8,015 bases of DNA, taken from Planctomycetota bacterium (lineage in GTDB: Bacteria > Planctomycetota > UBA1135 > GCA-002686595). The position numbers were made by a program, and so were the translations under genes. The notes beneath the pieces were generated by a model, which saw only the letters and a program-made list of their open reading frames with translations, ran no database searches and was not told where the DNA came from. Of this stretch, positions 6,850-8,015 are shown piece after piece. Position 1 is the stretch's first letter; each line of letters opens with the position of its first letter. The DNA lies in NCBI GenBank assembly GCA_011524785.1, contig WTJQ01000405.1, positions 1 through 8,015 on the forward strand, given 5' to 3'.

Positions 6850-8015
6850 ATGCGTGCCTCCACCGGTCCCTACCAGAGCCTGCCTGGGCTCAGCGTCCGC
6901 CGCCACCGCTTCGAGGTCCCGCTCGACCACGGGAACCCGAAGGCCGGCTCGCTGGAGCTCTTCGCACGCGAGGTCCGCGCCGCCGGCAAGGAGGCGGAGG
7001 ACCTGCCCTGGCTGGTGTTCCTGCAGGGGGGACCTGGCTACGAGGCGCCGCGCCCCACGGAGGCCAGCGGATGGATCGGGCGCGCCGTGCAGGATCTGGC
7101 GGTCCTCCTGCTCGACCAGCGCGGGACGGGCCTCTCCAGCCCGCTCGACCCCGTTCACGTCGCAGCCCTCGGGGACGCGGCGACCCAGGCCGCGCACCTG
7201 GCCCTCTTCCGGGCGGACTCCATCGTGGCCGACTGCGAGGCCATCCGCCCGACCGTCACCGGGGGCGCCCCCTGGCGGATCCTCGGCCAGAGCTTCGGCG
7301 GCTTCTGCGCGACGCGCTACCTCTCGGCCGCGCCCGAGGGTCTCTCGGGCGCGCTCATCACCGGCGGGATCCCCGGGCTCGAGGCCACCGCAGCCGAGGT
7401 CTATGCCCACACCTACCCCCTCTGCGAGCAGAAGCACGCCCTCTGGTTCGAGCGCTACCCCGAGGACGAGCAGCGACTCCTCGACCTCTATGCCCACCTC
7501 GGGGAGCACGAGGTCCTGCTGACCGACGGGGACCGCCTGACCCCTGAGCGCTTCTCGATGGTCGGCCTCCAGCTCGGCATGAGCGATGGCCTCGAAGCCG
7601 TCCACGGGCTGCTGGAACAGGCCCAGCCCGAGGGTGGAGGCCCCGCGGGGCGGGGCTTCCTCCGCGCCTACGAGCGCACGGTGCTCCACGACCACCACCC
7701 GATCTTCTCCGTGCTGCACGAGGGCTGCTACACGCAGGGCGCCGCCAGCCGTTGGGCCGCCACGGCCGAGGCCGCGCAGCACGCCGGCTATCCCTCCTCC
7801 GGGGCACCGCTCACCCGCCTCAACGGCGAGATGATCCACCCCTGGATGTTCGAGCAGATCGGCGCCCTGCGCCCGCTGGCGGAGGCCGCCCAGCTGCTGG
7901 CCGAGAAGGAGGACTGGCCCCAGCTCTACGACCCGGCCCAGCTCGAGCGCAACGAGGTCCCGGCCGCGGCCGCCGTCTACACCCATGACATGTACGTGCC
8001 CCGCGCGCTCTCGAT
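6850..8015 (+). CDS. Alpha/beta-hydrolase, proline iminopeptidase-type serine aminopeptidase (3' end missing)
   Basis: The frame stays open to the window edge, giving 388 residues of a protein that probably has about 420-440. It is an alpha/beta-hydrolase of peptidase family S33, which removes N-terminal residues, classically proline, from peptides. Visible motifs are the oxyanion loop QGGPGYE (59-65; His is more common in place of Gln), LLLDQRGTGLSSP (86-98) and the nucleophile elbow GQSFGG (146-151) with Ser148. A lid region follows from about 180 to 330 (NGEMIHPWMFE at 325-335). THDMYVP (378-384) matches the YxxDMYV stretch seen late in this subgroup. The catalytic His would be just past the edge. 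No signal peptide is seen, so it is probably cytoplasmic. I chose ATG 6850; in-frame GTGs at 6844 and 6847 are alternatives, and a TAG at 6835-6837 limits any longer start. No Shine-Dalgarno is evident. Exact substrate is not predictable. Confidence 0.9.
   Translation, partial: MRASTGPYQSLPGLSVRRHRFEVPLDHGNPKAGSLELFAREVRAAGKEAEDLPWLVFLQGGPGYEAPRPTEASGWIGRAVQDLAVLLLDQRGTGLSSPLDPVHVAALGDAATQAAHLALFRADSIVADCEAIRPTVTGGAPWRILGQSFGGFCATRYLSAAPEGLSGALITGGIPGLEATAAEVYAHTYPLCEQKHALWFERYPEDEQRLLDLYAHLGEHEVLLTDGDRLTPERFSMVGLQLGMSDGLEAVHGLLEQAQPEGGGPAGRGFLRAYERTVLHDHHPIFSVLHEGCYTQGAASRWAATAEAAQHAGYPSSGAPLTRLNGEMIHPWMFEQIGALRPLAEAAQLLAEKEDWPQLYDPAQLERNEVPAAAAVYTHDMYVPRALS

Overview
The window is a GC-rich bacterial segment (about 70% GC by eye) holding six protein genes, two of them cut by the window edges. 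The deduced proteins suggest a Planctomycetota-like or similarly complex Gram-negative genome: a protein built of repeated carboxypeptidase-regulatory-like modules, a secreted SUMF1/FGE-fold protein with its own C-terminal extension, and a c-di-GMP-type HD-GYP response regulator. Shine-Dalgarno motifs are weak or absent at nearly every start, which fits such a lineage. The taxonomic reading is an inference from protein style, not from a marker gene.

Layout. Positions 1-1017 (+) are the 3' part of a large protein of repeated beta-sandwich modules. It converges, across a short gap with a symmetrical GC hairpin, on a minus-strand pair read from 3412 down to 1059: an RluA-family pseudouridine synthase (GTG start) followed by an AI-2E/PerM-type membrane protein. 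A 62-bp divergent gap separates this pair from a plus-strand REC-HD-GYP response regulator (3475-4521). A gap of about 376 bp follows, unusually rich in perfect palindromes and ending in a plausible sigma70-like promoter. Next is a SUMF1-domain protein (4898-6616) that lacks the catalytic cysteine pair of true formylglycine-generating enzymes. The last gene (6850 to the edge) is a serine aminopeptidase of the proline iminopeptidase type, complete except for its C-terminus.

The most interesting non-coding structure is at 6586-6816, between the SUMF1 gene and the peptidase. It is a 33-bp tandem repeat of about seven units. The first two are identical and the later ones decay progressively. Each unit places a GC stem-loop at the same offset, and several stems are kept by paired or wobble-compatible changes. 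The array begins inside the last codons of the SUMF1 gene, so the stop codon itself lies in the repeat. A separate 9-bp perfect hairpin lies between the array and the peptidase start.

The genes do not form one obvious pathway. The two minus-strand genes could be co-transcribed; the plus-strand genes look like separate transcription units divided by structured gaps. No CRISPR array, transposase, integrase, tRNA or rRNA was recognised.
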